A stretch of 64,000 nt of DNA. Origin: Episyrphus balteatus. Taxonomy: Eukaryota; Arthropoda; Insecta; Diptera; Syrphidae. The translations under genes and the position numbers were made by a program. The stretch spans positions 12,813,545-12,877,544 of the forward strand of contig NC_079134.1 in NCBI RefSeq assembly GCF_945859705.1, in the 5' to 3' direction. The notes beneath the pieces are model-generated. The model saw nothing but the letters and a program-made list of their open reading frames with translations, was not told the DNA's origin and did not search any database. Below, piece by piece: positions 1 to 12,069 of this stretch (the stretch's first letter is position 1; each line of letters begins with the position of its first letter).

Positions 1-690
1 AAAACCATTTTCTTGATTTCTGATTTCGTAAACGACTTAAATGATTTTAACAAAAACGCTCCCATAAAATCGTTTAGGAACTCTTGATATCATAATAAGG
101 AAAAATTATGAAAACTCATTTTAAAAAAATTAAATTTTTTTTTGAAAAACCAATATTTTCCCGGGTTTCGCTTCCAGAAATATGGTCACCGTAATTATAC
201 TGAATGTTCTGATGTTTGTTTTTTAAAATGAAATACAATATCGTGGTCACAAAGCCAAAACCACGAATCTGCAAAGTTGTAGTTTTGAGAAAAACGGGTT
301 CAGAGCTTTGGAAACTTTTGCAAATTGAAAGTTAAGGCTTTTAGGCAACAGATAGAGGACTGGGATCGACGCAGTGAATAGAAAGGCTGATAACAAGTAA
401 AATGACGCATTAAAGTGAAAATTTCAAAAAAATGCAGATTCGCGGTTTTTGCGTTGTCTCGACGATATGATGCCGAAGTATCTTACATCTAACTTGCAAT
501 ACGTATAAGATGCCCTGCTTTATTCTTTGAGAAATAATTGTAACTTTAGATTCAAAATGTATAGACACTCCAGAACACAAAATATGATATTTAATTAATT
601 GTAAATAATAAAACATATTAAATAAATTTATGCTGTACTATTAATGTGGCTATACTGACTGAATGAACTACTTATTTGCAAAGATCTTAC
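1..690 (-). other. Intron 1 of the BTB gene, truncated by the window edge
   Basis: There is no coding sequence here. A small inverted-repeat unit is present: bases 254-272 and the reverse complement of 434-452 match at 17 of 19 positions (core ACGAATCTGC). The same left-hand motif recurs almost unchanged at 36232-36250, so this is a dispersed repeat remnant. Confidence 0.6.
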
Positions 691-1158
691 CTTAAAATAA
701 TTCTGTTTCTCCTCAAAGAGATTCTCAATGACAACATTGACATCACCTTGTTTTGGTGTCTCTTGTTCGTCTTCTTTTCCTTCTTCAATGCAAAAGACTT
801 TTAAAAGTTCTTTCACCGAAAGAATCTTGGCTAATTTCTTGAAATGATCTTCATGGTCTTGATTAATAGACACAACATCTTGATAAAAGAAATCAATGAT
901 TGTTTGTAAACATTCAGTGCATGAGAAATTGTGTATTTTTATTTTCAACGGATTGTGAATGGAGAATTGTAAAGATTTTTGTAAGAAATGACGACCGCCA
1001 ATGAATTCACTTTGAGCTCCAATAACACAGAAATGACCCCAGGCTGAGATGCCAGATTGGAGTTCAATTTTTAAGTCGCAGAATGTTCCAGTTTTTCGTT
1101 GGTCATCGAGGTATTTTGAGACTTTGGATTCGAATTTTATTGGAATTTCTTGATACAT
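691..1158 (-). CDS. BTB/POZ-domain protein, first coding exon (partial gene)
   Basis: This exon codes for the first 156 residues of a BTB-domain protein, a family that usually acts as dimeric transcription factors or Cul3 adaptors. Seen: ATG at 1158, then a T-x-x-F-C-D-L-K strand about 23 residues in, an F-x-G-G-R-H-F-L-Q-K-S-L segment, and a helical stretch ending K-E-L-L-K-V-F-C, which fits the BTB fold over roughly residues 20-125. A charged stretch (E-E-G-K-E-D-E-Q-E-T) follows. The frame ends at a good minus-strand donor (AAG|GTAAGA, GT at 690-689) in phase 0, so translation beyond it is intron. The remaining exons lie off the left edge. A BTB-zinc-finger protein would be typical, but no zinc finger is visible here and the downstream domain is unknown. 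Confidence 0.8.
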
Positions 1159-1927
1159 CGTTGGTTTGTTTTTTATGAGAAATTTGGTGAAGAAATTTGT
1201 GAAATGAAAACAAAAACAATAATGGCGTACTGTCAGTTTTTGTTTACATTTTTTTCTTCTAAACGATAGGTAGTGCCATCTGGTGATATTTTTTCAATAA
1301 GTATGGATAATTTTGAAGCTTTAAACAGAATGCTTATATCCGGTCGTTATATTTTAAAATTATTTTTAAAATCAAACACGTTATTTTCAAACCGTTGGCG
1401 TTTACAAAATAATATTTTTGTGCATGTGTTATTAAAAAGACATCTTTAAGCAACGAATTCAAAATAAATACAAGGAACATTAAAAGTGTTGTTAAATAAA
1501 CTGAACTATGTACTCTTATTATGTGCGTTTGGTTCTATTTTCATTCGTTTGGAAATAACTAGTAAAATATGTTAATGCACATGGACTGCATTTATTTTTT
1601 GTTCTTGTTGCAGGTTTTTTTTGTACGGATAAAAGACATAGATAAAGAATGTCAAAATTGAAATGATCGAGGACCCTACAGCATAATCTCAAAAATATTT
1701 CGATTTGCAATTTAAGATAAAAAATTAAAAAATGATTTTGTTTAAAACATCACGTTTTAATTTCTTTTTTCAATTAATTTTTTTTAACAATATTTCTAGA
1801 TTATTTGAATTGTTATTAAAATTTATATTGTCACTTTAATTATTAAAATTGACACAAATGCTACAAAGAGAACGCTTTCCGCGAACGTTTTAAGTTTCTG
1901 AATAATTAATTTAGTTTTACCCACATA
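1159..1927. other. Upstream region of the BTB gene, no other feature seen
   Basis: AT-rich sequence upstream of the BTB start codon. It must contain the 5' UTR and promoter, but I could not assign a TATA box or initiator with confidence. Confidence 0.4.
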
Positions 1928-2115
1928 TGAGACGTTAAGAATAATATGGGTCAAGTCCATTTCCCTTTAGGTTGTATGCTTTTGGGTCCTATATGAAATA
2001 GAACAAAAGAAAGAAATTCTGGAGGTATAGAATATAGAGCTATTGATTTGTGAAATTTTTTTTTAAAAAGCTCCTTTAGTTTCCGAGAAAAAGCTTCTCA
2101 AAGTTCGAAATATAA
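1928..2115. repeat. Truncated copy of a TA-target MITE (family of 43606-43965)
   Basis: The left end follows a TA at 1926-1927 and resembles the terminus of the complete copy at 43606-43965 (shared GGGTCAAGT core, then a similar CTTTAGGTTG interior and a shared GAGCTAT segment). The copy stops near 2115 before the second terminal repeat, so it is 3'-truncated. Confidence 0.55.
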
Positions 2116-2302
2116 GGATATCAATTATTCTTTTTTTTAATAGCCTATCCAAGTATGGCTGGAATATAAACTCTTATAAAAAAAATGTGGAAAAAAATTT
2201 TAAAAAATCAATTACAGTCTAGGCGTATTTAAGAGATCCATAAAACATATTTTTTATAGAAATGAAATAAATATAATTTATCAATCGTCTTTCAAATGGA
2301 TA

Positions 2303-3314
2303 CACTCAGAGAAAAAATATTTACCTAATATCTGGATAGTTTAAAAAAATGGTTATTTGTTTCTATTTTCATAGTCAATCGAAGTACTCGTATTCTCCAA
2401 ATTAACTATTAAATGGGTTGGGGTCAAAATTCTGTCGGGGTCAAAATTCTTTTGTCAAAATTCTGCTTTCAAAATTCTACTTTACAAAATTCTGCTTTCA
2501 AAATTCTGCCTTTCAAAATTCTGTTTTTCAAAATTCTGCACAAAATTAAAAAAGGTTTTGGAAAATGTTAAATAGTGCGCGCTTTTTAACATTTTCCAAA
2601 CCCTTTTTTAATTTTGTGCAGAATTCAGTAAAATCATCTTCTTGAAAAATGATCGCTAATTTGATTACCTACCTTTATAATTTCACATTCTTTGAATGCA
2701 TATTAATTATTGTTTTATAAATGAATAAATTTTAAAAAATTAAAAAAAAAAGGTTTTTAATATTAAGCACTTCCGAAAATAATTAAAAATTTATTTATTT
2801 ATCAAATATAAAGATGACTATTTAAAAAATTGAATAACAAAAGGAATATTTTGTATCCAACAACATCGGTTCCAATTAGAATATAGATTTTTTTTTAAAG
2901 AAATTCAGTATTTATGCATTTTAAAAAATATTTGCGACATTTAAACAAAAAGTATTTACGAAAGTACCAATGTTAAATTACATTAATGAATGTATTTTTC
3001 TTTAGCATATGCGCTATGCGATTAAAAAAAACAGAATTGGCAGAATTTTTTTTGTTCAAATATAATGCTGGCAGAATTTTGAAAAGCAGAATAGAAAAAA
3101 AGCCGAATTTTGAAAAACAGAATTTTTGCTAAAAAAAGCAGAATTTTGAAAAGCAGAATTTTGAAGCCAGAATTTTGACCGGATCCCCTATTAAATAGTC
3201 AACTTTTACTATTGAAATAGTTATATGTGACTATTTAAATAGTCAATAATGACTATTTAAAATAGTTATTCCGGTTTTAACTATTAAAATATGTAGTTAT
3301 TTTTTCTATGAGTG
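2303..3314. mobile_element. TA-target MITE interrupted by a foldback element
   Basis: The termini are CACTCAGAGAAAAAATA at the left and the inverted TATTTTTTCTATGAGTG at the right, each flanked by TA (2301-2302 and 3315-3316). Without the inner insertion (2415-3187 plus one duplicated target) the element is about 230 bp. It carries repeated ACTATTTAAA/ATAGTTAT motifs that also occur in the centre of the repeat at 20035-20292. The TA flanks suggest a Tc1/mariner/pogo-mobilised MITE. Confidence 0.65.
2415..3187. mobile_element. Foldback-like DNA transposon, copy 1, 9-bp TSD
   Basis: The ends are GGGTTGGGGTCAAAATTCTG and the inverted form of GGGATCCGGTCAAAATTCTG. They are flanked by an identical 9-bp duplication, CTATTAAAT (2406-2414 and 3188-3196). 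Both subterminal zones are short arrays of a roughly 14-bp CAAAATTCTG-containing unit in opposite orientations. A long hairpin with arms of about 43 bp around a GCGCGC centre lies at 2536-2621. No transposase is encoded. Nine-base TSDs are typical of Mutator-like elements, but the family is not recognised. The same interior occurs inverted at 60993-61666. Confidence 0.75.
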
Positions 3315-3316
3315 TA

Positions 3317-4683
3317 TTTTTTCTAGGCCGCTATACAGTCGTTTAAAGGAAATCACCACCATTTCGGGGAACGTTCGTTTAGTACTACTTTTGGTGTTCG
3401 TTGGCAAAATGAAAAATATACTTTTTTTTGGTGTGTCCGTTGCCCAAGATTTGAGCATGGAATTTTTACAATAAACCAAAGTGGAGTTTTTTTTTATAAT
3501 TCGAACCATGAAATTTCCCACTCCCATGATTTTGACCGATAAGTATATTTTTTTTTTTTTTTTTTCAAATAAATGCTTGCAGAATTTTGAAAAGCTAAAA
3601 ACACTCAACAAAGCTATATCGGTAATTTGGTTCTGTCTCACCGGTAGTAAAACGGTCACTGGGGTGTATGTGTATCTTTAATTTAAAATAATTTGCTAAA
3701 CGAAATAAACCTTATGTAGAGGTCAGACGAAACTTTTCACATGAAATGTCGTCCCTTATGCATTTTTCAGTACACGTGCAAGAATTATTCTTCGCTATAG
3801 CAAAATCAAATTGACTGAATCTGTTTTTAAAAGTGTTTCTATAATTTTTGCACTTTCTCGTTTTTGCATTAACAGACCAAATAAAATATTTTTTTTTAAA
3901 TTTGTACCATTTATATATTTATTAAAAAAAAAATTCTTTAAAAACTAATATTTATTTTATGTTCGTGATATCAATTTTGTATACACCATCAACACAGCAG
4001 TGAGAAATGTTTGTAATCAAATGTCTAATATTAAATAACAATTTATGCATGTACTCTTAGCATATTATTAGTTGGCTGATAATATGGCCTCTGATAAGGC
4101 CAAAAACCAATTTGCAATTAAGAAATTAAGTTCTTTTGAAATTTTACCATAATTCAGTAGAGTATATGTCGGACACATTTTACATTCCATTAAAGATCTT
4201 TATCTTATATTTAAAGGTCACTACTTACCACACACTGTTTTAAAAATTGAAAATTTAAGCTTTATTTACTGCACGAAAAAAAAGATATCTCCTTGGTTAG
4301 AATGAAAATAGATTTTTGAGAGAAAGAATGATAATTAAGTTTTCTTTCTTAAGGTCCTTCAAAATTTCTTTTCAACAAATCGTTTCCGACATAATGAAAG
4401 CTACTCGTATCTTAAAATAACAGAAGCCCCAAAAAACTAAAGATTCGCTACCTTATATTTTTTATATTCAGATTTTTCCTCATTGACTTAACTTAACTAC
4501 CTAATTGAAATTTTTTTTAAACGCATTCTAGATTACTTTTAGTGCATACAAGTGAGTTCTGGAAAAGAAAACATATTTTTATACATACATATCTACTTAC
4601 CATGTTAGAAATATTTTCAATTAAAATAAACATCATTTTCATATTTTCTCAGTTTTTTAATAATAATCATTTTTCTCATAAAG
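3317..4683. other. Intergenic region between the PLCX 3' end and the left-hand MITEs
   Basis: AT-rich with several long A/T runs. A possible minus-strand polyadenylation signal, ATTAAA (TTTAAT at 4656-4661 on the plus strand), sits about 25 bases past the PLCX stop codon. Overlapping short open frames on both strands at 3306-3681 look like chance frames in repeats. Confidence 0.4.
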
Positions 4684-7600
4684 TCATCTATTTATAACTT
4701 TTTTCTTATTCAATTCCATAGCAATTTCAACCAAACACGTTCCACGAATAAAATCAGCTGCAACAATATTTGCATGCTCACCCAATCGATCGCGATATAA
4801 ATCAGTTATTCGCCAATTAACCTCATCGGCCATTTTGCGTAATCCACCATATTTGTCAGTTATAACACCCCAAGTATCAGGCGTCAATTCTGCCATATCA
4901 GCAACTGGACGACTTGATAGTCTCCTGTTATATAAAGTATGAAAAAAAAAATTAAACATTGCAATTTATTTCAATAAAATCGAAATTAATTTGTTTGCAT
5001 AAAAAGAAATGACAAACATGATGCATGTATTTTATTTTTTTTACTTACATTCTATCATATTCATTGATTGAAATTAAATGCTTCTCAAGACGTGGCCATG
5101 TGCGAACATCTCCCCATCGCTGTTCAATTGGACCAAATAAAATTTCTGAAAATTCCCACAACGTTGGTCCATGGTCGTAGGCGAGGAAAATGTTTTGATT
5201 CATTCTCCAGACATCGCCGAGAAAGACTTGCCAAGATACATTAGGTGTCACCAGTAATTGGCCAAAACGATTTTTCAAATATGAAACCAGTAAACGATGG
5301 ACACCGAGCGTTTTTCCAAAACCTTTAAAAAATATAAAAACAAAAAAAAATAAATACAAATTGTTTAAGGGAACCTAAAAATGAGAGACAAAAGATTCTT
5401 AAGCATTCAAATTTTTCAATTAAAAGTGTTGTTGGTCCATTGACCCAAATCACTTTTCTTGGTGTATCTAAATGCAAAGTCAAATAAGATGCAAAATTGT
5501 TTGCTCTTCTTAAATAATGATAACTTCACAGCAAATATTGCTGTGTACCTGCTCTGTATAGCAATTTACTTTATGCAAATTTGTTGATAATTATCATAAA
5601 ATGTCGACTATGGATCATGTCCAGAATACAGATTTAAGTCATGAAATCAAAAACATAAATAAAATTAATTAAATCAAGTTTAGAAAAATCAAACATTCCC
5701 ATAATTTCATTCAATTCAAAAAGAGATACGATTTACTCAATCTCTGTTTGCTTATAGTTTTTGAATAAACAAATCGTCGCTAATTACTATTTATCTACAT
5801 TCTACACCAATTAAATTCTGACATCAGAGAGTAATAATAAAATTTATTGTTCCCACCCATAATGACTAAAGTTATTTATCTGTAATATTGAAACGAATAG
5901 AATAATGTTTTTAACAAAATGGGCAACAATAAACAATGGTGAACGAATTTTTACTTTTTAATAAGTCCAATTAAATTACACAAATGAAAGCGTGTAAATC
6001 ACATAAGTTTGTAACATGCTGTACTTGTGTACCTATTTAAAATGCAATATTAATCGATATTTATACCTAATTTATTCCTAGAAATAATAATTTTTTTCAT
6101 TTATCAAGGGACTGAAAAGTTCCATAGATGAAAACTCAAATGGCGATTTTCGGATGAAATTATAAGCAAGTTTTCACATTCAACAATAATTACACGTTGT
6201 GTATAACTAATTTGAATTTTTTCGTACTATCCATATTAACCGTATAGGCCTTACTCTACTGTACAGTGATTTACGCAAATTTTCAAATAGTTAAACCCTA
6301 TAACTATTAAATCTTTAAATCTACTTTAAAACATTGGTCAAGGAAAACCAAGAATTATGCTCATTTGAAGTGAAGGCCATTTTTGTTTTTTTTTGTTTGA
6401 AGTGAAAACTTCTTTAGTACCGTTTAGTTTAGTTTTAGTTTAGTTTTATTTCGATTAAATGCTTACACATTAAGACTTAAATTATCTTATAGCAAGTGAA
6501 GCTTAAAAATTTGATTGAGTTGAGCTATAGAACATAATATACGTTTATGACAATATAACAGTATACAAATATAATAAATTAAAAATTACAAAAAATAAAA
6601 GCGAAATTGAAAAAATATTAAACAATTATAATTTATAACAATAATAATAATAATTTTCAAAAATGTATAAGTTTTTAAGTTTTTTAACATACATCTCCAT
6701 TTATGTTTTTTTAATATATGAAAGAAGAAGAAAAAAAAAAAATATATTAATTAGAGTAGTGAGCTTTAAGCTCGATCCTGAATCTCTCAGTCCCGCCGCA
6801 CCTCCGTATTTGCCCTGGTAGAGAATTCCATAGGCGAATAGAGCTAACTAGGAATTGTCGCTCAGATGTTAAGCATGTAAATCGTGGATAAATGAGTTGA
6901 TGAGATCTGCTAGAGGATCCAAAGCGTAGCTTATCAAACAAATAACTAGGTTGACGAGTTTCAATCACATTCGAAAGTAAAACCAATGCCCTATAGGCAA
7001 GGAGGTGATCAAATGGCATATTTAAAATTAACTTCGAATAGTTTGAAACACGATCAAATCGTCTCAGATTAAACACATAACGCACGGTATTATTGAACGC
7101 AACATTAAGTTTTCTCTTGCTAGATGCATCGCAATTTCTAAAAACTTCACAACCGTAAGAAAGAATGGGAAGTATGAGCGTTTTTGCCAGCAACATACGT
7201 ATTTTTTGTGGAGTGTAATTATGAGACATCCAAAGTTTCCTTAAGAGCCCCCGCACACTACAAATTTTCTATCGGCCAACAGTTTAGTCGGTCTCTTAAT
7301 CAGAATGAAAATATATGAGAGTGCGCACACTACAACGATTAAGTATCGGCCGATGAAAAAGTTTGTTTGATCGAAAAAAAAGTTTGTTTTGCTACACAAT
7401 TGCCTTCAAACTAAAATGTTTCCTAGCGACGCGACTGTTTAGTTGGCTGCCTGTGCGCACACTAGGAGCCCAACCCGACTAAACTATCGACCGATAGAAA
7501 GTCTGTAGTGTGCGGGGGCTCTAAAACACCATAAACTTTGCCAATTGTAGAATTAATGTGGTCATTCCATGTAAGGGTTCTATTAAACACTATTCCTAAA

Positions 7601-10600
7601 TTTTTTGCTTTTTCAACATAGTTTATTTTTGAACCTTTAAGATTAATGTCAGGAAAGTAGGAAAGATCCAACACCTTTTTGCTAATAACCAAGCATTTTG
7701 TTTTTAAAGGGTTCAAAAACAATCCATTTTCTTCAGACCAGGTCGAAATACTATCCAAATCGTTATTTATTGCATGCGCACCATCTTCAATCATACCTAA
7801 AGGACAACCGTAGTGATTTGAAACACGATGAAACGAAAAAGCGACAGGAAAAATCAATTGATTGATAACTTTCTTGTTTCAATAGATAGATGAATGAAAT
7901 TTATGCTGTAGATAGGTAATTAAATAAACTATAATTGTGCAAAATTTCAATTAATTTCATATTCAAAATCCTGTGATAACAGTGAAAAGATGTTCTTTTT
8001 CTCAACGCGTTATATCTTTTATTACGCATGCTTATAATATTACCTTCCAAGTTACACAATCTTAAATTGAAAAACTTGAAAAATACCTCAAAACACCTGT
8101 GGATATCTGTTGCCGATAACCAGCCACCAGTGTAGGAAGTACCGTAATCTCTGTTTGAAGTTTCGACATTGTTGGCTTTAAAAAATTCTTACTGTAGAGG
8201 TAGACATGTTAGAATAATGATTGAAGCGTCATATAAAAGGTGAAAATAATTAGCTTTCAGACAATGAAAAATTTATTATACCTAAGTTGTCATTTAAAAA
8301 TATGGATTTATTGGTGTTAGAAGAGAAAAAAGATTGATGTTGTTGCTTTTTTGATGAAAACTGATTGGGCTCAAAAAATCCTAGCTCTTTTTGTAGTATT
8401 GGATAGGCATAATCGATACAAATATTTGGAGCTGAAACAATAAGCTTTCAGATATAACATTTATTGTTCTCATATAAAAAAATGGATTTAAAGGTGATGG
8501 AATAAAAAAAAGGTAGTTGCAAGAAAAATGATTTGAGGTTTCACTTCTACCACGTGTGAATTGTACACATGATTTTTATTGAGCTTCTGGACCCATAATA
8601 ATATCATTTATTTGCCTTTATTCCATTTTGTGGCGAAAGTTCATCAGAATCTAAAACAAAGTTCCTTGGCATCAAATGAGCAGCCTTTGTTTTTATTTGT
8701 CTTATAGTCGAGTAAACTATTCGTTTCTGAAGAAGAAGAGCGTGCGTTCCATTTAGTAGTGAATGAATATCTTAAGTTTCTGTACAAAAGTTTCGAATGC
8801 ATCCAAAATACATAATCTTATAAGCTTTCAGATAATCGCTTATAAAATTTTCTTTAAATAAAAAAAAATGCGAAAGCTGTTGGATTATAAAAGATTTCTT
8901 TTGAGAACAAAATAACGTTGGGAAACGTACGGCAAAAAAAAATTTGCGTGTTTGCATTTGCATTTCAAATTAAACATAAATTGCCATTATTTAGTAGCTT
9001 TCCTCTTTAAAAGGGTTTTTTTTAATTTCAACTTCTATGGCGCTGAAGAAGGTTAAACACTTAAAACATTCTCTTTCATTGATAATTTTTAGAGATAACA
9101 AAAAAAAAAATCAGCAAGAAGTAGAAATGTCTTTTTAAAGCTAGTTTTATGTGCCTTAATTTTGAATTCTAAAGAATCGTAAGAAAGCTACTCTGAGTTT
9201 TGTTAGGCAAATTGAAGGGGAAGATCTAGGCTTCAAACATCTCTCGAAATAAAAGATCTTATCTAGCAAATATAAAGTTTGAGTGCGGATTTCACTTACT
9301 TCATTTTATGCTTTTGAATGTGAGTTTAACATTTTGGTACATGCATAAGATATTTAAAAAGTACCTACATATAACTTCACCTTATCAAAATTAAAAAAGA
9401 ACGTGTGTTATCCATTTTTGGGTACACAAAAATGTTGCTCATACGCCACAGTGTACCATAAAAATGTACAGTTTAGCCCATAAAAGATTTTAATTTATGT
9501 TTTGTTGTATGAAGAGCTTTGAAAGTATCATATCAATTTATTTTTCTCTCCCAATTTGAACGCCATTATTTTGGTTATGTTGAACTAGTGACATTCTTCA
9601 TCAACTTCAATTCGTTAATACTAGGAACTAACTTTTTTGAGTTTTTTAAACGTTTTTAATTGCAAGCAATGTCATGTAGTATAATGACATGCCAGACTAT
9701 GAAAAATAAGTTGTTCTTACAATTTTGTTCACTTTTTTGCTAAAGATTCACTCAGTCCAGGAATGTGTGTTATAGATGAATAGATTTTTGGATCACGATT
9801 AACTGTATTATGGTGTTCTATGACATTCCTAGTCATTCAAATTCAATGCAAAAGCTGTAAGTCATATGCAAATTAATTAGGGAGACATTTTACTTCAAAG
9901 CATTTTCTGCAAAAAAAAAGTTTCAAAAATCTGAACTCCAAAATCTGCAAATGATAAAAGAAAAATTGTTTTGAAAATGAAAAAAAGTGCGCACTTTTTT
10001 TTAATATCAAAACAATATTTTTCATCATTTACAGAATTTTTAAATCCAGAATTTTGTCAGAATTTTGATTTTACAGAATTTTAAAATACAGTATTTTGAG
10101 TTTACAGAATTTTAAAATACAGAATTTTGGAATCCGAATTTTGGCACATACAGAATTTCGACCCCAACCCTTTTAAATTTCCGAATATTTCAAAAAGTTT
10201 GTTTAAATTTTCATATTTCTTTTCTATTCTTGTTTTTTTTTTTAACTCTTGTTTTGTAGTGTGTTTGCGTACTTTGCTGCTTTGATGATCTGCAAATTAG
10301 ATCGAAATATTGAAATTTAAAGTTTTACATTCATAAATACGCATACAAATGTTGCTCAAGCCGAGTACGCTGCTGATGCGAAACGAAATTTTCCATACAA
10401 AATTTCGTTAGCGAAATCCTGAACGAAAAATTTCGTTTTGCTTTTCGTTTTTCAGCACGCAGCTCTAGCGAAAAATTGGAGAGCTTTCACTCATTTGTCA
10501 GTTATTTTTTTGCTGTCTTGTGCATTTTTTTTTTTTACTTCAAGAGCAGTGTTGACGGTTTTTTCACTTTTATTTCATTTATTTCTTGCTTTTAAAATTG

Positions 10601-12069
10601 TTTTCTTTTGATTTTTCTTGATTTTAAATTAATTTTTATTTTTTTTTATTTTGACTTTGACAGAATACTCGACGATATTTTTTCGTTAGCATTTTCATTG
10701 TTACATTCTATACAAGTATCCAAAGATCGGGTAAGTATGGTGGGGGTATGTGAGACCTAATAAATAGGTAATTCCTTATTCATGAAGTTTCTGATTAATT
10801 AAGCGCTATCCATATTAAAACTTCAAAGTATCATTATACAATCTTCTGTCAACACAGATTATGTCAATAAGGGCATATGTTCCTTTTATGATTATTCCAC
10901 TATTACAAAGTTAATTACACAAAGCAAAATCACGAACTTGAAAACTATATTTTCTTGATAATTGAAACAGATAAATGGTACTTAGTTCATCCGAATGAGT
11001 AATTCATTGAAAAATGAATAGACTAACCTCAGAAATCATGAAATCCTCATTTTCAGATTTCGTTTTTTTCTGAGATATGACTGAGTTATGACGCTTTAAG
11101 AAATTTTACTTCTTGATTATAAAATTATCTTAAGATTAAAGGTAACTCACCCACTGGAAACTCCTTAACTCCAAATATCACAATTTCATTTGTCTCCAGC
11201 ACAAAATCCATAACTTGATCCACCACCTCCGACAGCGGCCTCTGCCGCGTTATTCCATGATTAACATAAAACAAATCTGGTGTATTCTTATAATAACCCA
11301 CTCGAATATCCAAATACCTTACACCATGCATCAATTGCCCCCGAATATCATCGTCTTGTGTCAATGCATACTTCGTCACAATAGTTTCTCTTCTCGATGG
11401 TGCGAAGTTCGGCCGATATGACCCCGAATCGTGTGTGCCCGGTATAAATAAATCTCTAATTCGCAATCCACTCACAACAGATCTCATTTCATTCATCCAC
11501 TTTGGATAGGCCCGCATACAATTACTCGCCAAAATTGTTCCATTTTTATCCACATAACTCGCCCAATAGCCATAGCATTTTGTATAAGCTGTCACATTTT
11601 GTGACAGACCGTAATCAAAGCGTACCGGAGTGGTGAACCATTGTTTTGATTGAACTGGTCTCACTAATGCGACTACATCTGCCTGCCCACCATTGCTAAT
11701 CCAATAAAATTGAGATGAGTCAGTGCCACCGCTGCTAGTGTCTAGGGGGATTACGTCTAATAATGATTTTGGTGAAGTGTCAATTTGAGGTATTAAACCT
11801 CCACCTGCCCCACTTCCACTACCCTCAAAACTTTCACCCAACATTTCGGTGGTCATTTGTAGTTTGACCTTTTCGAATGCTAACGGTTCTTGATTGGTTA
11901 TCAATACCATATCGCCGGGATGAGATCTGGCATTTATCCATGACACTTCTAACTGACGTTGTTGTGCACTTATTGACAGCCAAAGTTGCACATCCCCCGC
12001 CGATTCGGACGATGCAACTGAATTGACACAAACGACAACAAGTGTAAACAAATAGGCCAAGGTTGCCAT
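4684..12069 (-). CDS. Secreted PI-PLC X-domain protein (PLCXD type), 3 coding exons
   Basis: Coding exons are 12069-11151, 5322-5049 and 4924-4684. All junctions are GT-AG and the lengths (919+274+241) give exactly 477 codons plus stop. I use the ATG at 12069, which opens a hydrophobic signal peptide (about residues 1-20). A beta-rich N-terminal extension to about residue 195 has an acidic/glycine-rich insert near 80-115. The PLC X domain follows, with the first catalytic histidine in P-G-T-H-D-S-G-S-Y (H213), the V-R-Y-L-D-I-R-V strand, and the second histidine in Y-V-N-H-G (H271). There is no Y domain, C2 domain or EF hand, as in PLCXD proteins and the Drosophila CG10747-type family. A phosphodiester-cleaving activity on inositol lipids or GPI-like substrates in the secretory or extracellular space is inferred. 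Intron 1 is 5.8 kb and full of repeats. Confidence 0.88.
6423..7860 (-). mobile_element. 5'-truncated non-LTR retrotransposon (I/Jockey-like), split by a MITE
   Basis: The minus strand codes for the C-terminal half of a reverse transcriptase: N-D-L-D-S-I-S-T-W, L-N-P-L-K-T-K-C-L-V-I, K-N-L-G-I-V-F-N, then P-I-L-S-Y-G-C-E-V-F and a typical basic tail. The catalytic YADD region is absent, so the copy is 5'-truncated just past it. The 3' end at low coordinates has a simple TAAAACTAAAC-type tail (6423-6450), normal for this clade. The frame is interrupted only by the MITE at 7245-7521. The element lies in PLCX intron 1 in the same orientation as the gene. Confidence 0.85.
7245..7521. mobile_element. 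PIF/Harbinger-like MITE inserted in the LINE
   Basis: The 18-bp termini GAGCCCCCGCACACTACA are exact inverted repeats, flanked by TAA on both sides (7242-7244 and 7522-7524). The 277-bp element has internal near-copies of its ends (GTGCGCACACTA at about 7321 and 7453). A 3-bp TAA/TTA duplication is typical of PIF/Harbinger. Removing the element and one TAA joins the LINE frame as G-V-L|R-K-L-W without a shift, so the boundaries are confirmed. Confidence 0.9.
8235..8900. repeat. Three diverged copies of a roughly 90-bp repeat unit
   Basis: The motif AGCTTTCAGA followed by an AT-rich stretch, and in the first two units ATGGATTTA(A/T)(A/T)GGTG, appears near 8250, 8438 and 8825. The spacing is irregular, so this is an old dispersed or broken tandem repeat inside PLCX intron 1. 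Confidence 0.4.
9901..10170. mobile_element. Foldback-like element, copy 3 (short diverged version)
   Basis: The right end reads CAGAATTTCGACCCCAACCC, the same terminus as the copies at 2415 and 61666. The 270 bp consist of CAGAATTTT units on the right arm, diverged inverted units on the left, and a central hairpin (9945-10034) centred on GTGCGCAC. I could not find a clear target duplication. Confidence 0.6.
10360..10465. repeat. Small inverted repeat rich in CGAAA/TTTCG
   Basis: GTACGCTGCTGA at the left and an inverted TCAGCACGCAGC at the right enclose CGAAACGAAA/TTTCGTTTTG arms. A related GCAGCGTAC end occurs at 60963-60971, so this is a dispersed MITE-like repeat. Confidence 0.45.

Noticed and set aside
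3306..3681. Open frames of 117 and 66 codons on opposite strands
   Set aside because: No domain, repeat-rich low-complexity codons (poly-Lys, poly-Phe) and no splice context.
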